From positions 62,001-126,000 of the forward strand of contig JAEYGZ010000021.1 of assembly GCA_023409535.1 (NCBI GenBank): a stretch of DNA of 64,000 nt. Reading direction: 5' to 3'. A program made the position numbers and the translations under genes. The notes beneath the pieces were generated by a model that saw only the letters and a program-made list of their open reading frames with translations, ran no database searches and had not been told where the DNA came from. The first letter of the stretch is position 1. Each line of letters opens with the position of its first letter. Positions 43,170 to 51,861 of the stretch are shown here, in pieces. This DNA comes from Bacillota bacterium. GTDB lineage: Bacteria > Bacillota > Clostridia > Lachnospirales > Lachnospiraceae.

Positions 43170-45758
43170 CTAGCCATAATATTCAATTACCGGTTCCTTC
43201 GCAAGACCGGTAGGCTTTATCTGCACATGGGATGAGATCTGATCCTTCACCCTCCATACAAGGGTATTGGCAACATCAATCACAAGCTCGTTCACACCGT
43301 CCCTTATATATTCGGTTATATCAACCCTTTCCGGGCTTTCCAGCACAACCCCGGCGCTTGTTCCGTTGATATAGACCTCGGCACAGTCTCCGACTGCAGG
43401 AAGGTAAAGCTTAATGGTCTTACCGGCTGACCTGTCTGCCTTCAGACTGCCCTGATAACGAAATATACCGCTAAAGCTGGTTTCATATGCGGGACCGTTG
43501 AGATTCGGCAGCTTCTCTCCCGCCTTTAAGATAAGCTTCTCCTTAAATTCCTTGCCACGGTTCGTCTCCAGCTCCCATACCGTCCAGTCACATGATACCT
43601 CCTGGCTGGCCAAAAGAACCGGAGCCGGTATCGCTTCCGTCCCATGGGCGGGCTCCAACAGCAGCACCTGTCCGGGTTCCAGAAATAGTCTGAAGCTGTT
43701 ATCCTCCACAGACTGGCAGGTTACTTGGTTTGTTACGGCATCATAGATACGGATACTGCTGCAGGAGGTCTTATTTAAGTTAACCCTTGTATCAACAGTA
43801 TCAAATACGCTTTCATTAAAGAAGTAAAACAGCTTGCCATCCTCGTGCTCATAGCAGAGGAAACGTAAGTCCGGATATGCCTTCTCGCAGGTAATTTCCG
43901 TTGCACCGCAGGCTCTTACTTTATCCGCCAGCTCCCGGAGGGATACCGGTTCCACCAAAGTCCGAAAAGCCTCTCCCAATCGTCCGCCCTCCGTATCAAA
44001 TTCCGGCATTTTACCCACAGCAAATATTTTTAATCCGGCGTTCCCGGCCTTTAATACAAAATCAACCGCTTTCTTCGGCAGATAATCACAGCCGGGTATA
44101 ATGAAAGCCTTGTAATTCTCCCCGTTAATGGAGAAGCCATTCGAATCAAACGTTACATACTGCTCCGACAGAATATCCGCCGGTACAATATCCAGATCCA
44201 GCTGCTTCTCCAGCAGCGCCCTGCAAGGCTCCTGAAACAGCATTGCTCTGCCGCCCGTCCACTCAGATTCGGCCGTATACAGCACTGCCGCGTCGGAAAT
44301 ATGCGTTCCGCCGTTAATCAGATGGCAGATACGGTTCATATATTTCATAAGAATTTTAAAATAGGGATACTGCGGATTATTCCCCCTCGCATAAAAATGG
44401 GGCGGACAATCCCTGTCCGGGAAGAGCATGGAGAAGGCATGGGGTACGAAATGGTTAATTCCCCGTACCAGCATATGGTCCGTCAGCCATTTCATTGCTG
44501 ATATACCCGTTGCCCAGCCATAGTTACCATAAATCTCGCAAAGAGACCTTCCCTTTTTCATGGGATCGATATGGGCAGCCGAACTCCCCAGCTTTGCAAG
44601 GGCATAATGAAAAAACTCTCCGTCTCCATCCCATTCAACCCATTGGTGAATCTTCTCCGTATGCCCCGGAACAATCTGATGATGTACGACATCAACGCCT
44701 GCCCGATGCTGGCCCTTCATTTCACGGTAATAATGTCCGATGCTGCAGCCAAGCCGCATATGGGCATTGTCATCCTCTATGATATGTCCGATATATTCAA
44801 TTCCATGCTCCTGACACCACCCGCCCAACTGACCGGAGAAGCATTTATGTACCAGTTTTGTTACCTCGTCCATATATCCGCTGCGAATTCCGGGTGTGGC
44901 ATCTCCCATGGAAAACCATAGTCCGGGAAGCTTAGATGCGAAATCCTCTCCCCACCTTTTTCTTAACGTCTCCTCCAGTTCATCACTCCAGGGAAGCTTT
45001 ACATTCTTCTTACCGAGCTTTTCCTGAAAATCATAGCCCGGAGTATTGCCAAATTCCGGTTCATCGGAAAAAAAGCCGGCAAAGGTGTTACCAAATTCGT
45101 CTCCATAATGCTGAAAATGGGTTTCATAAACCTCATCAATCAGTACACGGACAGACCTGGAATCAATCAAATTGATATAATTTTCTCTTCCTCCGCGCAG
45201 CTGTGTGGTATAAAGAACAAAGACCCTGTATCTGCCTTCCGGGAGGTCAAAGAAAACAAAGCCGTCCCTTGCACTCGGAGTCAGGTCAATGATATGCCGG
45301 GGATCCAGCTCCGTGGTATCTCCGGCCGTTCTCTTCACGGCATAAACCCCCAAAAGCTTCCCATCCGTCCCAAGCATGGGTCCGTAAAGCATCGCCTGAT
45401 CCTTTGCCGGACCCAGAAAATCAAAATGCCGGTCTGCAAGATAGGTTTTCTTCAAATCCGGATATTTCTTCTCAAAGGCTTTGTTCGCATGTCCCGTTGG
45501 GAATTTGTCATCATCCAGAATCCAGATGCGCATGCCGCGCTTTTTTGCCTCCGACATAATAAGGTCTACATTATCCCACCAGACAGAACCGCAGAAGTCG
45601 GGATGGGGTCTGGATTCCAGACATATCTCACGAATTCCGCACTCTTCAATCCTGTCAAGCTCTTCTAATATCAGATCCTGGGCTTCCCCATGCATCCAAA
45701 GGAAGGGTAGAATATAATTGCCTCCCTCATTTTTTAAAACTTCGTCCAGTCTTTTCAT
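43170..45758 (-). CDS. GH106-like glycoside hydrolase
   Basis: An 862-residue protein with the architecture of the GH106-type superfamily: GIREICLESRPHPDFCG near residue 40, RIWILDDDKFPTGHA near 80 in place of the usual WLYDEDRWPSG, FFSDEPEFGN near 230 with acidic residues suited to catalysis, CEIYGNYGWATG near 420, and a C-terminal jelly-roll ending (VYINGTSAGVVL, ELVIDVANTLVWR). Overall identity to the GH106 at 18313-21456 is low, so family membership at the CAZy level is uncertain. The ATG at 45758 has better spacing from AAGGAG than the ATG at 45764. Promoter at 45890-45948. No signal peptide. Confidence 0.7.
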   Translation of the reverse strand: MKRLDEVLKNEGGNYILPFLWMHGEAQDLILEELDRIEECGIREICLESRPHPDFCGSVWWDNVDLIMSEAKKRGMRIWILDDDKFPTGHANKAFEKKYPDLKKTYLADRHFDFLGPAKDQAMLYGPMLGTDGKLLGVYAVKRTAGDTTELDPRHIIDLTPSARDGFVFFDLPEGRYRVFVLYTTQLRGGRENYINLIDSRSVRVLIDEVYETHFQHYGDEFGNTFAGFFSDEPEFGNTPGYDFQEKLGKKNVKLPWSDELEETLRKRWGEDFASKLPGLWFSMGDATPGIRSGYMDEVTKLVHKCFSGQLGGWCQEHGIEYIGHIIEDDNAHMRLGCSIGHYYREMKGQHRAGVDVVHHQIVPGHTEKIHQWVEWDGDGEFFHYALAKLGSSAAHIDPMKKGRSLCEIYGNYGWATGISAMKWLTDHMLVRGINHFVPHAFSMLFPDRDCPPHFYARGNNPQYPYFKILMKYMNRICHLINGGTHISDAAVLYTAESEWTGGRAMLFQEPCRALLEKQLDLDIVPADILSEQYVTFDSNGFSINGENYKAFIIPGCDYLPKKAVDFVLKAGNAGLKIFAVGKMPEFDTEGGRLGEAFRTLVEPVSLRELADKVRACGATEITCEKAYPDLRFLCYEHEDGKLFYFFNESVFDTVDTRVNLNKTSCSSIRIYDAVTNQVTCQSVEDNSFRLFLEPGQVLLLEPAHGTEAIPAPVLLASQEVSCDWTVWELETNRGKEFKEKLILKAGEKLPNLNGPAYETSFSGIFRYQGSLKADRSAGKTIKLYLPAVGDCAEVYINGTSAGVVLESPERVDITEYIRDGVNELVIDVANTLVWRVKDQISSHVQIKPTGLAKEPVIEYYG

Positions 45759-45889
45759 AAACATGCTCCTTCTGCCATTGCGTATTAAGGGAAGGCATTC
45801 CTGCTGCCCCCCGTCCGGTTACCGTTATGACAAAGATGTCCCTGCATAACTTCTCATGTCCGAGGGATATCTTTTCTCAATTTAAAAAT

Positions 45890-45948
45890 ATCATAACCGG
45901 AAGGTTATTTGCATGAATTATTCTCAACGAAGTATGTAAATTTCTTAT
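45890..45948 (-). promoter_or_regulatory. Promoter and putative operator of the GH106-like gene
   Basis: On the minus strand TTCATG (45912-45917), 16 bp, then TATGAT (45890-45895), preceded by CATACTTCGTTGAGAATAA. Closest match is to the kinase-1 site (3708-3764). The rest of the 45759-46018 gap shows no gene and no obvious terminator for the upstream transporter operon. Confidence 0.6.
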
Positions 45949-46018
45949 GTTATAAGGAAACAATGCAGACAATTCATTCTGCACCATTATACCAAGTGTC
46001 AGGATGTCAGTACACCGG

Positions 46019-47260
46019 CTACTCCGTTCGGTTGCTCAGCCTCGTAAAATAATCCCTGAACCAACAGAAAGCATCCCTGGCGATCAGATAGAAAACCGGC
46101 ATCCCGAGATACCCTCTTGGCAGAGCAAACACCCTGCCCGTCTGAAACAGCGCAGCTGCCGCAACACATTCTGCCAGGGCAATCAAAAGCACCCCTCCTG
46201 TTCTGCCGGTGCCTGCAAAAAGTATTTTTCCATGAGCAATGAATACGGTCATTCCAAGCATCGCCAATCCAATGTAGAAAATACAGCTTGCGGTATACTG
46301 CTGCAGCAAGATATCCTTTTCGCTCGGTGCCAGGTTGGAAATCTCCTTCCTCCATTCCGAAAGAGCCGCCACTTTTCTGCTCCAGAAGGAAAAATCCGAC
46401 CATTTCGTAGGGATGAGCGGCCGGGGGATATAGAACTCAAACTCCATCAGCCAGGAAAGCAGCGGCCATAATGTCACAAGCAGCAGAAGCAAAGCCAGCA
46501 CCTGCCCGGGAAGCGTTCTCCGTTTCCACAGTACCCTAAGCAGCTCATACAGCAGACAGAACCCCAGCAGCCATGCAGGCAGACGGTACGACAGCTCCAG
46601 TAATTTCGCCAAAAGGCTGCCGTCGATTACGGTATAACGGTCCGCCAGGTCATATTGCCGTATAAAATCCCCGGAAAGCGGTCCGCCGTTATCCTCTTCC
46701 GTAAAGCGAAGCTCCAGATTTGAATAAACCGTTCCATCCTCATACTGTTCCACCAGGCATACCGGCTCAGACGACCGCAGGATGCCTCTGACGCAGTATT
46801 GTCTGCCCTGATAGGTGAGCAGGTTCCCTACCGCATCTACCGTATGGAACAGTTCATAGGCCGTATGCCGGTCGATGAGACAGCCCTCGTAGTCATCTGC
46901 GCCGGGGATACTGCCGCCGGCCAGTTCCGCAGGATATACCTGGTCCATAGCGCCGTATACCTCGATCAGCTGCACGGTGGTGCTGGTATAAAGCGCTTCA
47001 TTTTCCAGCTTCTGATCCTCCAGGCGGTTCCAGGCCGATACCTGCAACAGCTTTTTATTTTCCTTCTGTGCCTCTTTTTTCACCGCCTGCTCAAGTACAC
47101 GCTTCGATACTCCTGTTCCTTTGATCCGGATACCCACCGACGAATAATGCTCCCTGATATACTGTGCGTAATAAACAGCATTTCCCCACAGCACAAAAAT
47201 CATGACGGAAAGCAGAAGGAAAACTAATATTCTCTTTGAACTGTTATTCATTGCCTTCAT
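46019..47260 (-). CDS. Membrane protein with MacB-like extracytoplasmic domain
   Basis: A 413-residue membrane protein. One N-terminal helix (about 10-31) is followed by an extracytoplasmic domain of about 185 residues, then five further hydrophobic segments (about 220-400). The domain contains CLIDRHTAYELFHTVDAVGN and YCVRGIL, the pattern seen in MacB periplasmic-core domains, but the helix count differs from the usual four of MacB/FtsX permeases. No ATPase gene accompanies it. The start overlaps the adaptor gene by 17 bp, implying coupled translation. Probable partner of the HlyD-like adaptor; function unknown. Confidence 0.6.
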   Translation of the reverse strand: MKAMNNSSKRILVFLLLSVMIFVLWGNAVYYAQYIREHYSSVGIRIKGTGVSKRVLEQAVKKEAQKENKKLLQVSAWNRLEDQKLENEALYTSTTVQLIEVYGAMDQVYPAELAGGSIPGADDYEGCLIDRHTAYELFHTVDAVGNLLTYQGRQYCVRGILRSSEPVCLVEQYEDGTVYSNLELRFTEEDNGGPLSGDFIRQYDLADRYTVIDGSLLAKLLELSYRLPAWLLGFCLLYELLRVLWKRRTLPGQVLALLLLLVTLWPLLSWLMEFEFYIPRPLIPTKWSDFSFWSRKVAALSEWRKEISNLAPSEKDILLQQYTASCIFYIGLAMLGMTVFIAHGKILFAGTGRTGGVLLIALAECVAAAALFQTGRVFALPRGYLGMPVFYLIARDAFCWFRDYFTRLSNRTE

Positions 47261-49529
47261 TGACTCGAACCCGGTCTCCCTCCTCGATATTTTTACTGCT
47301 GCTGACTATGATTCTCTCCTCCCGGCCCAGGTCTGCTTCTATGGCTGCCGTTTGAAAATCCTTATCCAGCACAGTAACATTCCTGCGGTACGCCGTCAGC
47401 TCCCTTCCCAGGACGGTATTACTTTCTCCGATCACCAGAACATAATTTACTCCGCTGGCATCCGATCTTACCGCCTGCATAGGGATTGTCTGCCGGTACT
47501 GCTCCGACTTTTTACTTACCGAGAAGGTGACCGGAGTCCCCGGCGTATACTCTCCTTCCGGCAAAATTGCCGTAATCTCAGCCACACCCTGAGCATCTAC
47601 CGGACCGATGCTTTCGATTTCCGTGATAATATTCCTACTGCCTTTATTCATAAATCCGATGCTTATTTCGTCTCCGATCTCAAGCCGTTTTACCTCATCT
47701 TTGGTTACCTTGGTATAAAATTCATAGTTTTCCAGGGATATCGACACCTTTTCTGCTCCCGTTGTCTTGCTCCCCACCGCTAAGTCGTTATGCAGCAATA
47801 TTCCTGATACGGAGGCATACACCTGTCCGTCCCGGTCAAGCAGCTCCTCTATCTTATCCACAGCTTCCTTTTTCTTCTTACTATCCAGTTCATATAACCT
47901 GGCATCCAGCTGCTTCCTCTGCTGCTTTGTATTATTTGCAGCAAGGGTCTTGACATCCTTCTCCTCCGCCTTTGTCAAATTCATTTGCGCATCCTCCACA
48001 CTTCTTCTTGCGGCCTCCATCCGGCTTTCCTGGGCTTCGGCATCCGCAGTGTAATCATAGGTCCCGTCTGTAATCCGGTCAAAGGTCTCCTGTGCCTCAT
48101 CGAATGCTTCTTCTGCCGAAGCAGCTTCCTCCTCCGCTCTTTCCAAATTCCTGTTCCATTCCTTTGTGAGCCGGGTCAATTCCTCCTGTTTACTATCAAT
48201 CAGCGCTTGCGCTTCCTTGATTTTCTTCGACTTGTCTTCCTTCTCCTGATACAGCAGGGAAAATAAAGCACTATAGGTACTTGTGATCTCCGGCTCAGCT
48301 TTGCTTTGAACGGCAGCTCCATAGCGTAAGATTGCTTTGCTAAGCTCGGCGTCCTTTCGGGTAAGCTTATCCAAAGCCTCCGCCGCGTCCTGATATGTAC
48401 GGATACATGCCGCTTTCTGTGCGGTAGCTATCCCTCCGCCGGATTCCGCCGCACCGATAAAAATCAGGAGATAATCTTCTTTTGCCCGCGCCAGCGTCTG
48501 CCGTGCCTTTTGTACCTCCTCAACATAGCTTTCATAGCCGTCTTTCCCATAATACTGTATAAAAATATTTTTTTCCGCTGTTGAAATCGTATCGGCGGGA
48601 GCGGAAGTCTGCGTATCGCGGGTCCCCTCAAGGGCTCGGTCCAGCATACCGTAAAAGCTATCATTGATACTGTTCAGCATTTTGTAGTAATCCTCATCCG
48701 GAAAGGATAACTCATCGGCGATATCAGAACTGTCCCTGCCGGCATCACTGTCCGCAGGCGGTGCAATCAGCTTTATTGCACTGTTCAATGCTGCTGTTTT
48801 ATAATCTGCAAGCACTTTCTCTGCCATTCTTTTATCCTCATATAATTCATCCAGTGCTTCTTCCGCCTGAGTCACTTCCTTTCCTGCCTGCTTTAGGGCA
48901 TCCTTGCGATCCTCTTCTTTCTCTGTTTTCTCCCTCTGAGCATCCGAACGGGCTTCTTCCGCAGCATCCAGCTGCTTCTCCTTCTCTTCCTCTATCTTCT
49001 TTTTTGTTGCATCCAGCTCCTGCCCGGCCATGACCAGATCCTGCTTTGCCCTCTGCAGACTGACGCTTGCAGCCTGTGCTTCAGAGGCTGTATCACCAGC
49101 TTCATAGGAAAGCATTTCTTTCTCCTGGTTAAGCTCCGCAACCGTAAGTTCATCCTCCAGGTTTTCCCTGACCTCCGTCAGCTCCCGGATGTCATAGGTA
49201 AATAATAGGTCTCCCTCCTTCACCGGGTGCCCTTTGGTCACGGCGACCTCCTGAATCCTTACTCCTTCGTACAGGTCAATATATTTTTCAGCATTTGCTT
49301 CAATTGTACCGTTTCCGGTAATCTCATAGCTTAATACCCCGCCTTTTCCCTCGCCTGTTACTACTTTCGCAACCGTAACCGTATCCGCCGCCCTGGATAC
49401 TGCGGTAAGTAACAGCATCATCACAAAAAAGCCGATCAACAGCCGTTTTGCCAGATCCTGCATTGATAATTTTCTCTTCTGGGGCTCCTTTGTTAATTCA
49501 TACAGGATGCGTTCCTTCCACTTTCCCAT
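47244..49529 (-). CDS. HlyD-type membrane-fusion adaptor with very long coiled coil
   Basis: A 761-residue adaptor with one N-terminal helix (about 30-47), a first half-barrel/lipoyl region (YEGVRIQEVAVTKGHPVKEGDLLF, about 85-110), and a charged, Ala/Glu/Lys-rich coiled-coil segment from about 115 to 570. The second lipoyl half (VYASVSGILLHND), a beta-barrel and a membrane-proximal end (QTIPMQAVRSDASGVNYVLV) follow. This is nearly twice the usual HlyD length. The ATG at 49529 follows AGGAGG; an ATG at 49559 has no site. It sits between sugar-type permeases and the MacB-like protein, an unusual pairing. Confidence 0.85.
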   Translation of the reverse strand: MGKWKERILYELTKEPQKRKLSMQDLAKRLLIGFFVMMLLLTAVSRAADTVTVAKVVTGEGKGGVLSYEITGNGTIEANAEKYIDLYEGVRIQEVAVTKGHPVKEGDLLFTYDIRELTEVRENLEDELTVAELNQEKEMLSYEAGDTASEAQAASVSLQRAKQDLVMAGQELDATKKKIEEEKEKQLDAAEEARSDAQREKTEKEEDRKDALKQAGKEVTQAEEALDELYEDKRMAEKVLADYKTAALNSAIKLIAPPADSDAGRDSSDIADELSFPDEDYYKMLNSINDSFYGMLDRALEGTRDTQTSAPADTISTAEKNIFIQYYGKDGYESYVEEVQKARQTLARAKEDYLLIFIGAAESGGGIATAQKAACIRTYQDAAEALDKLTRKDAELSKAILRYGAAVQSKAEPEITSTYSALFSLLYQEKEDKSKKIKEAQALIDSKQEELTRLTKEWNRNLERAEEEAASAEEAFDEAQETFDRITDGTYDYTADAEAQESRMEAARRSVEDAQMNLTKAEEKDVKTLAANNTKQQRKQLDARLYELDSKKKKEAVDKIEELLDRDGQVYASVSGILLHNDLAVGSKTTGAEKVSISLENYEFYTKVTKDEVKRLEIGDEISIGFMNKGSRNIITEIESIGPVDAQGVAEITAILPEGEYTPGTPVTFSVSKKSEQYRQTIPMQAVRSDASGVNYVLVIGESNTVLGRELTAYRRNVTVLDKDFQTAAIEADLGREERIIVSSSKNIEEGDRVRVNEGNE

Positions 49530-49560
49530 AGCTTGCCTGACCTCCTGAAATTCGTTCATT

Positions 49561-50406
49561 TTATTCTTTGATGCCCGAAGCCACGATCCCCTCCTCAATA
49601 TACTTTTGCCCGAACAGGAAGAATAATAATGCCGGCGTCATCGCTGCCACCGATGCCACCATGGCAACTCCCAGCTTTTCGGCAGCGATATCCGGCAGAT
49701 ATAAGGATAACGGCCATAAGGCTTTATCCTTCAGGAATGTAATCGGCTGTTCAATCGCATTCCAGCCTTCCAGAAAGCCAAGAACAAAAACTGAAACCGC
49801 ACCGGAGGATCCCATAGGAAGTCCGATATGGAGAAATATTTTCACATCACCCGCTCCATCCATCTTTGCCGCCTCAATGAAAGAAGCCGGAATTGCTTTA
49901 AAGCATTTTTCCATAAGAAACACCGGAAAGGTAGAAAATATCGTCGGCAGGATCAGTGCCAGATGTGTATTCATCAGCCGGAGCCGGTCCAGCACCAGAT
50001 AGCCGGAGACCATCGTGACCTGAAAGGGCATAACCATAAGTACAATATACAGAAGAAACAGCACTCTCCTGCCTCGAAACCGAAATCTAGCAAAGCCCCA
50101 GGCTGCAGGAAGTGCAATAAAAAGCTGTCCGAATATGCCCGGAAGTACCTGAAAGCAGGAATTCCAGAACATGTGAAAGAAATTCGGCGTATCCAGGAGC
50201 AGCTCCGCATAAGGTTTCATTGTCGGATAGTCCGGTATCAAATGCCAGCCGGCATATCCCTCCCGGTAACCAAGCACTGCCCCGATGCTTTCCGTCAGCT
50301 CTGCCGTTCCCAGAAAAGAACCGGTAATCATCATCCACAGCGGCAGCCAGATCAGCAGCGAGATCAAAAACAGCAAGCAGAAGGAAATTCGGCGTAATCT
50401 TTTCAT
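49561..50406 (-). CDS. ABC transporter permease (MalG/carbohydrate type)
   Basis: A 281-residue permease with about six helices and the EAA loop EAAKMDGAGDVKIFLHIGLP (near residue 180). The C-terminus FGQKYIEEGIVASGIKE is typical of MalG-type proteins. The ATG at 50406 follows GGAGG and overlaps the stop of its partner (ATGA). By sequence it is a normal sugar permease, yet downstream genes are efflux-type components rather than sugar enzymes. Confidence 0.88.
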   Translation of the reverse strand: MKRLRRISFCLLFLISLLIWLPLWMMITGSFLGTAELTESIGAVLGYREGYAGWHLIPDYPTMKPYAELLLDTPNFFHMFWNSCFQVLPGIFGQLFIALPAAWGFARFRFRGRRVLFLLYIVLMVMPFQVTMVSGYLVLDRLRLMNTHLALILPTIFSTFPVFLMEKCFKAIPASFIEAAKMDGAGDVKIFLHIGLPMGSSGAVSVFVLGFLEGWNAIEQPITFLKDKALWPLSLYLPDIAAEKLGVAMVASVAAMTPALLFFLFGQKYIEEGIVASGIKE

Positions 50407-51275
50407 TCTTCCTCCATTCCTCTGCTCCCAAGCTTCTGTATCAGCAATACAAACAAAGTGAAAAGAACGGCGAGCAGAACAGCTGCGGCACACATTTTCT
50501 GAATATCCAGCGCCATAAACCAGTTATTGAATAAATGCTGCAGCATATAGATGCTTTTATGAGGATAACTGCCCGCAATCAGATACGCTTCCCTGAATAC
50601 CTTGAAGGAATTCACCAGGGACAGCACTGCGGCAACATAGAAGGTTGGCAATAATCCCGGCAGTGTGATATGACGGAACTTTTTCCATGCCCCTGCGCCG
50701 TCAATGGACGCCGCCTCATAAAGGGAGGAGGATATGCCGCCAAGGCCTGTCAGCCATAATACGGAGTCATAGCCGGTATTTTTCCATAGGTAGCTGAACA
50801 CCAGGACAGGAAAGGCACATTCCGTATTCATCCAGTCCGTCGGCTGCATGCCCAGACTGACAAACAGATGATTAAGCAATCCGTTGTTGTGAAAGAATAT
50901 CTGCCACAGCAGCGCGACACAGGCAACCGGAATTGCCATGGGAATTAAGAACGAGACCTTAAAAAAATCACCGGCCCCCTTCTGTCCAAAGATAAGGGCG
51001 GAAAGCAGAAGACTTATGATTAACAGCAGCGGAATACAGGTTATGATAAAACGCCCCGTATTTATAGCCGCCAGCCGAAAGGCATCATTTTGCAATACTG
51101 TTGTAAAATTATCAAAACCCACAAACATGATGCCCATTGCATCAAAGAAGGATCTCCTCACCGCATCCAGAAACGGAAGCAGAATAAATATTGATATGCC
51201 GGTAACGCTTGGCAGTAAAAACAACCAGGCAGTTCTGGTTTCTTTGCGCTGAAGCCTTGATGCTTTCTTTTTCAA
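50403..51275 (-). CDS. ABC transporter permease (MalF/carbohydrate type)
   Basis: A 290-residue permease beginning LKKKASRLQRKETRTAWLFL, with first helix near residues 18-38 and the EAA loop EAASIDGAGAWKKFRHITLP near residue 190. I chose a TTG at 51275 as the start because family members begin close to this basic segment; a GTG at 51329 would include a hairpin region and add 18 unconserved residues. First gene of the four-gene operon running to 46019. The likely binding-protein partner is the lipoprotein at 55201-57390. Confidence 0.82.
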   Translation of the reverse strand: MKKKASRLQRKETRTAWLFLLPSVTGISIFILLPFLDAVRRSFFDAMGIMFVGFDNFTTVLQNDAFRLAAINTGRFIITCIPLLLIISLLLSALIFGQKGAGDFFKVSFLIPMAIPVACVALLWQIFFHNNGLLNHLFVSLGMQPTDWMNTECAFPVLVFSYLWKNTGYDSVLWLTGLGGISSSLYEAASIDGAGAWKKFRHITLPGLLPTFYVAAVLSLVNSFKVFREAYLIAGSYPHKSIYMLQHLFNNWFMALDIQKMCAAAVLLAVLFTLFVLLIQKLGSRGMEEE

Positions 51276-51330
51276 ACCGCTGTCACCACTTTCTGTGTTA
51301 AAATTAAATACCCATAGTGTACAGCACACT

Positions 51331-51357
51331 AGCGGCAGGCCTTGTCCCCCTGCCGCT
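51331..51357. other. GC-rich hairpin upstream of the transporter operon
   Basis: AGCGGCAGG (51331-51339) pairs perfectly with CCTGCCGCT (51349-51357) around a 9-nt loop. It lies about 55 bp upstream of the first permease start, so it would be in the leader RNA and could act as an attenuator. Confidence 0.55.
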
Positions 51358-51409
51358 TACGATCACACGTCAGGGGCATTTTTTCTGCTGCTATCGTATC
51401 AAAGAAATC

Positions 51410-51493
51410 TCTAAAAAACCTTAAGTTTTATCCATGAAGAAAATTCTATTCATTAAATTGATCGGAATACCATTACCTTTAAGAAATTCTTAA
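51410..51493. promoter_or_regulatory. Candidate operator in the divergent promoter region
   Basis: The 51276-51574 gap separates the divergent transporter operon and lipoprotein gene. It holds a 7-bp inverted repeat TTAAGAA-A-TTCTTAA (51479-51493) and, 56 bp away, AACCTTA (51417-51423). The complement TAAGGTT recurs twice (55115-55121, 55153-55159) before the SBP-like lipoprotein. These could be half-sites for the OmpR-type regulator at 54351-55022. Short motifs in AT-rich DNA, so this is tentative. Confidence 0.35.
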
Positions 51494-51574
51494 GATTAAT
51501 GACTCAGTTTCGCCTTATAAAGTTAATAGGATAAAATCGGTAATTGTCATTCATATTAAAATGTGAGGCGAAAC

Positions 51575-51782
51575 ATGAAAAAATCAACAGAAAAAAAATA
51601 AGAGTCGTTTTATCCTTATAATAATTTGTATCAGCTTGCTTTTGACAGCATGCAAGGAAGACCCGAATGCAGAAGCCGGCGGAAACGACATATCATCCGC
51701 TCCTGAGGTGCCTGAGGTTACGAGTGGGACGGATATTATGGTTAATTTAGATACTATGAAACTTTCTGATTTTCTTAAGTAA
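51575..51782 (+). pseudogene. Small lipoprotein gene interrupted at an A8 tract
   Basis: The ATG at 51575 after GAGG gives MKKSTEKK and a stop. Removing one A from the A8 tract (51591-51598) joins it to a frame that reads a hydrophobic segment and a lipobox (SLLLTAC) followed by a polar tail rich in Glu, Pro and Ser, ending FLK at 51782. That frame has no start codon of its own. The restored product would be a 68-residue lipoprotein. Either the gene is frameshifted, or expression depends on slippage at the A-run, or the extra A is a sequencing error. It lies 80 bp before the hydrolase gene. Confidence 0.7.
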
Positions 51783-51861
51783 AATACAGATACCTTTTAC
51801 AATTTCAGAGCATGCAAGCATACTCGGCACAAACTAATTCAAGGAAAGGCAAGTTATTAGT

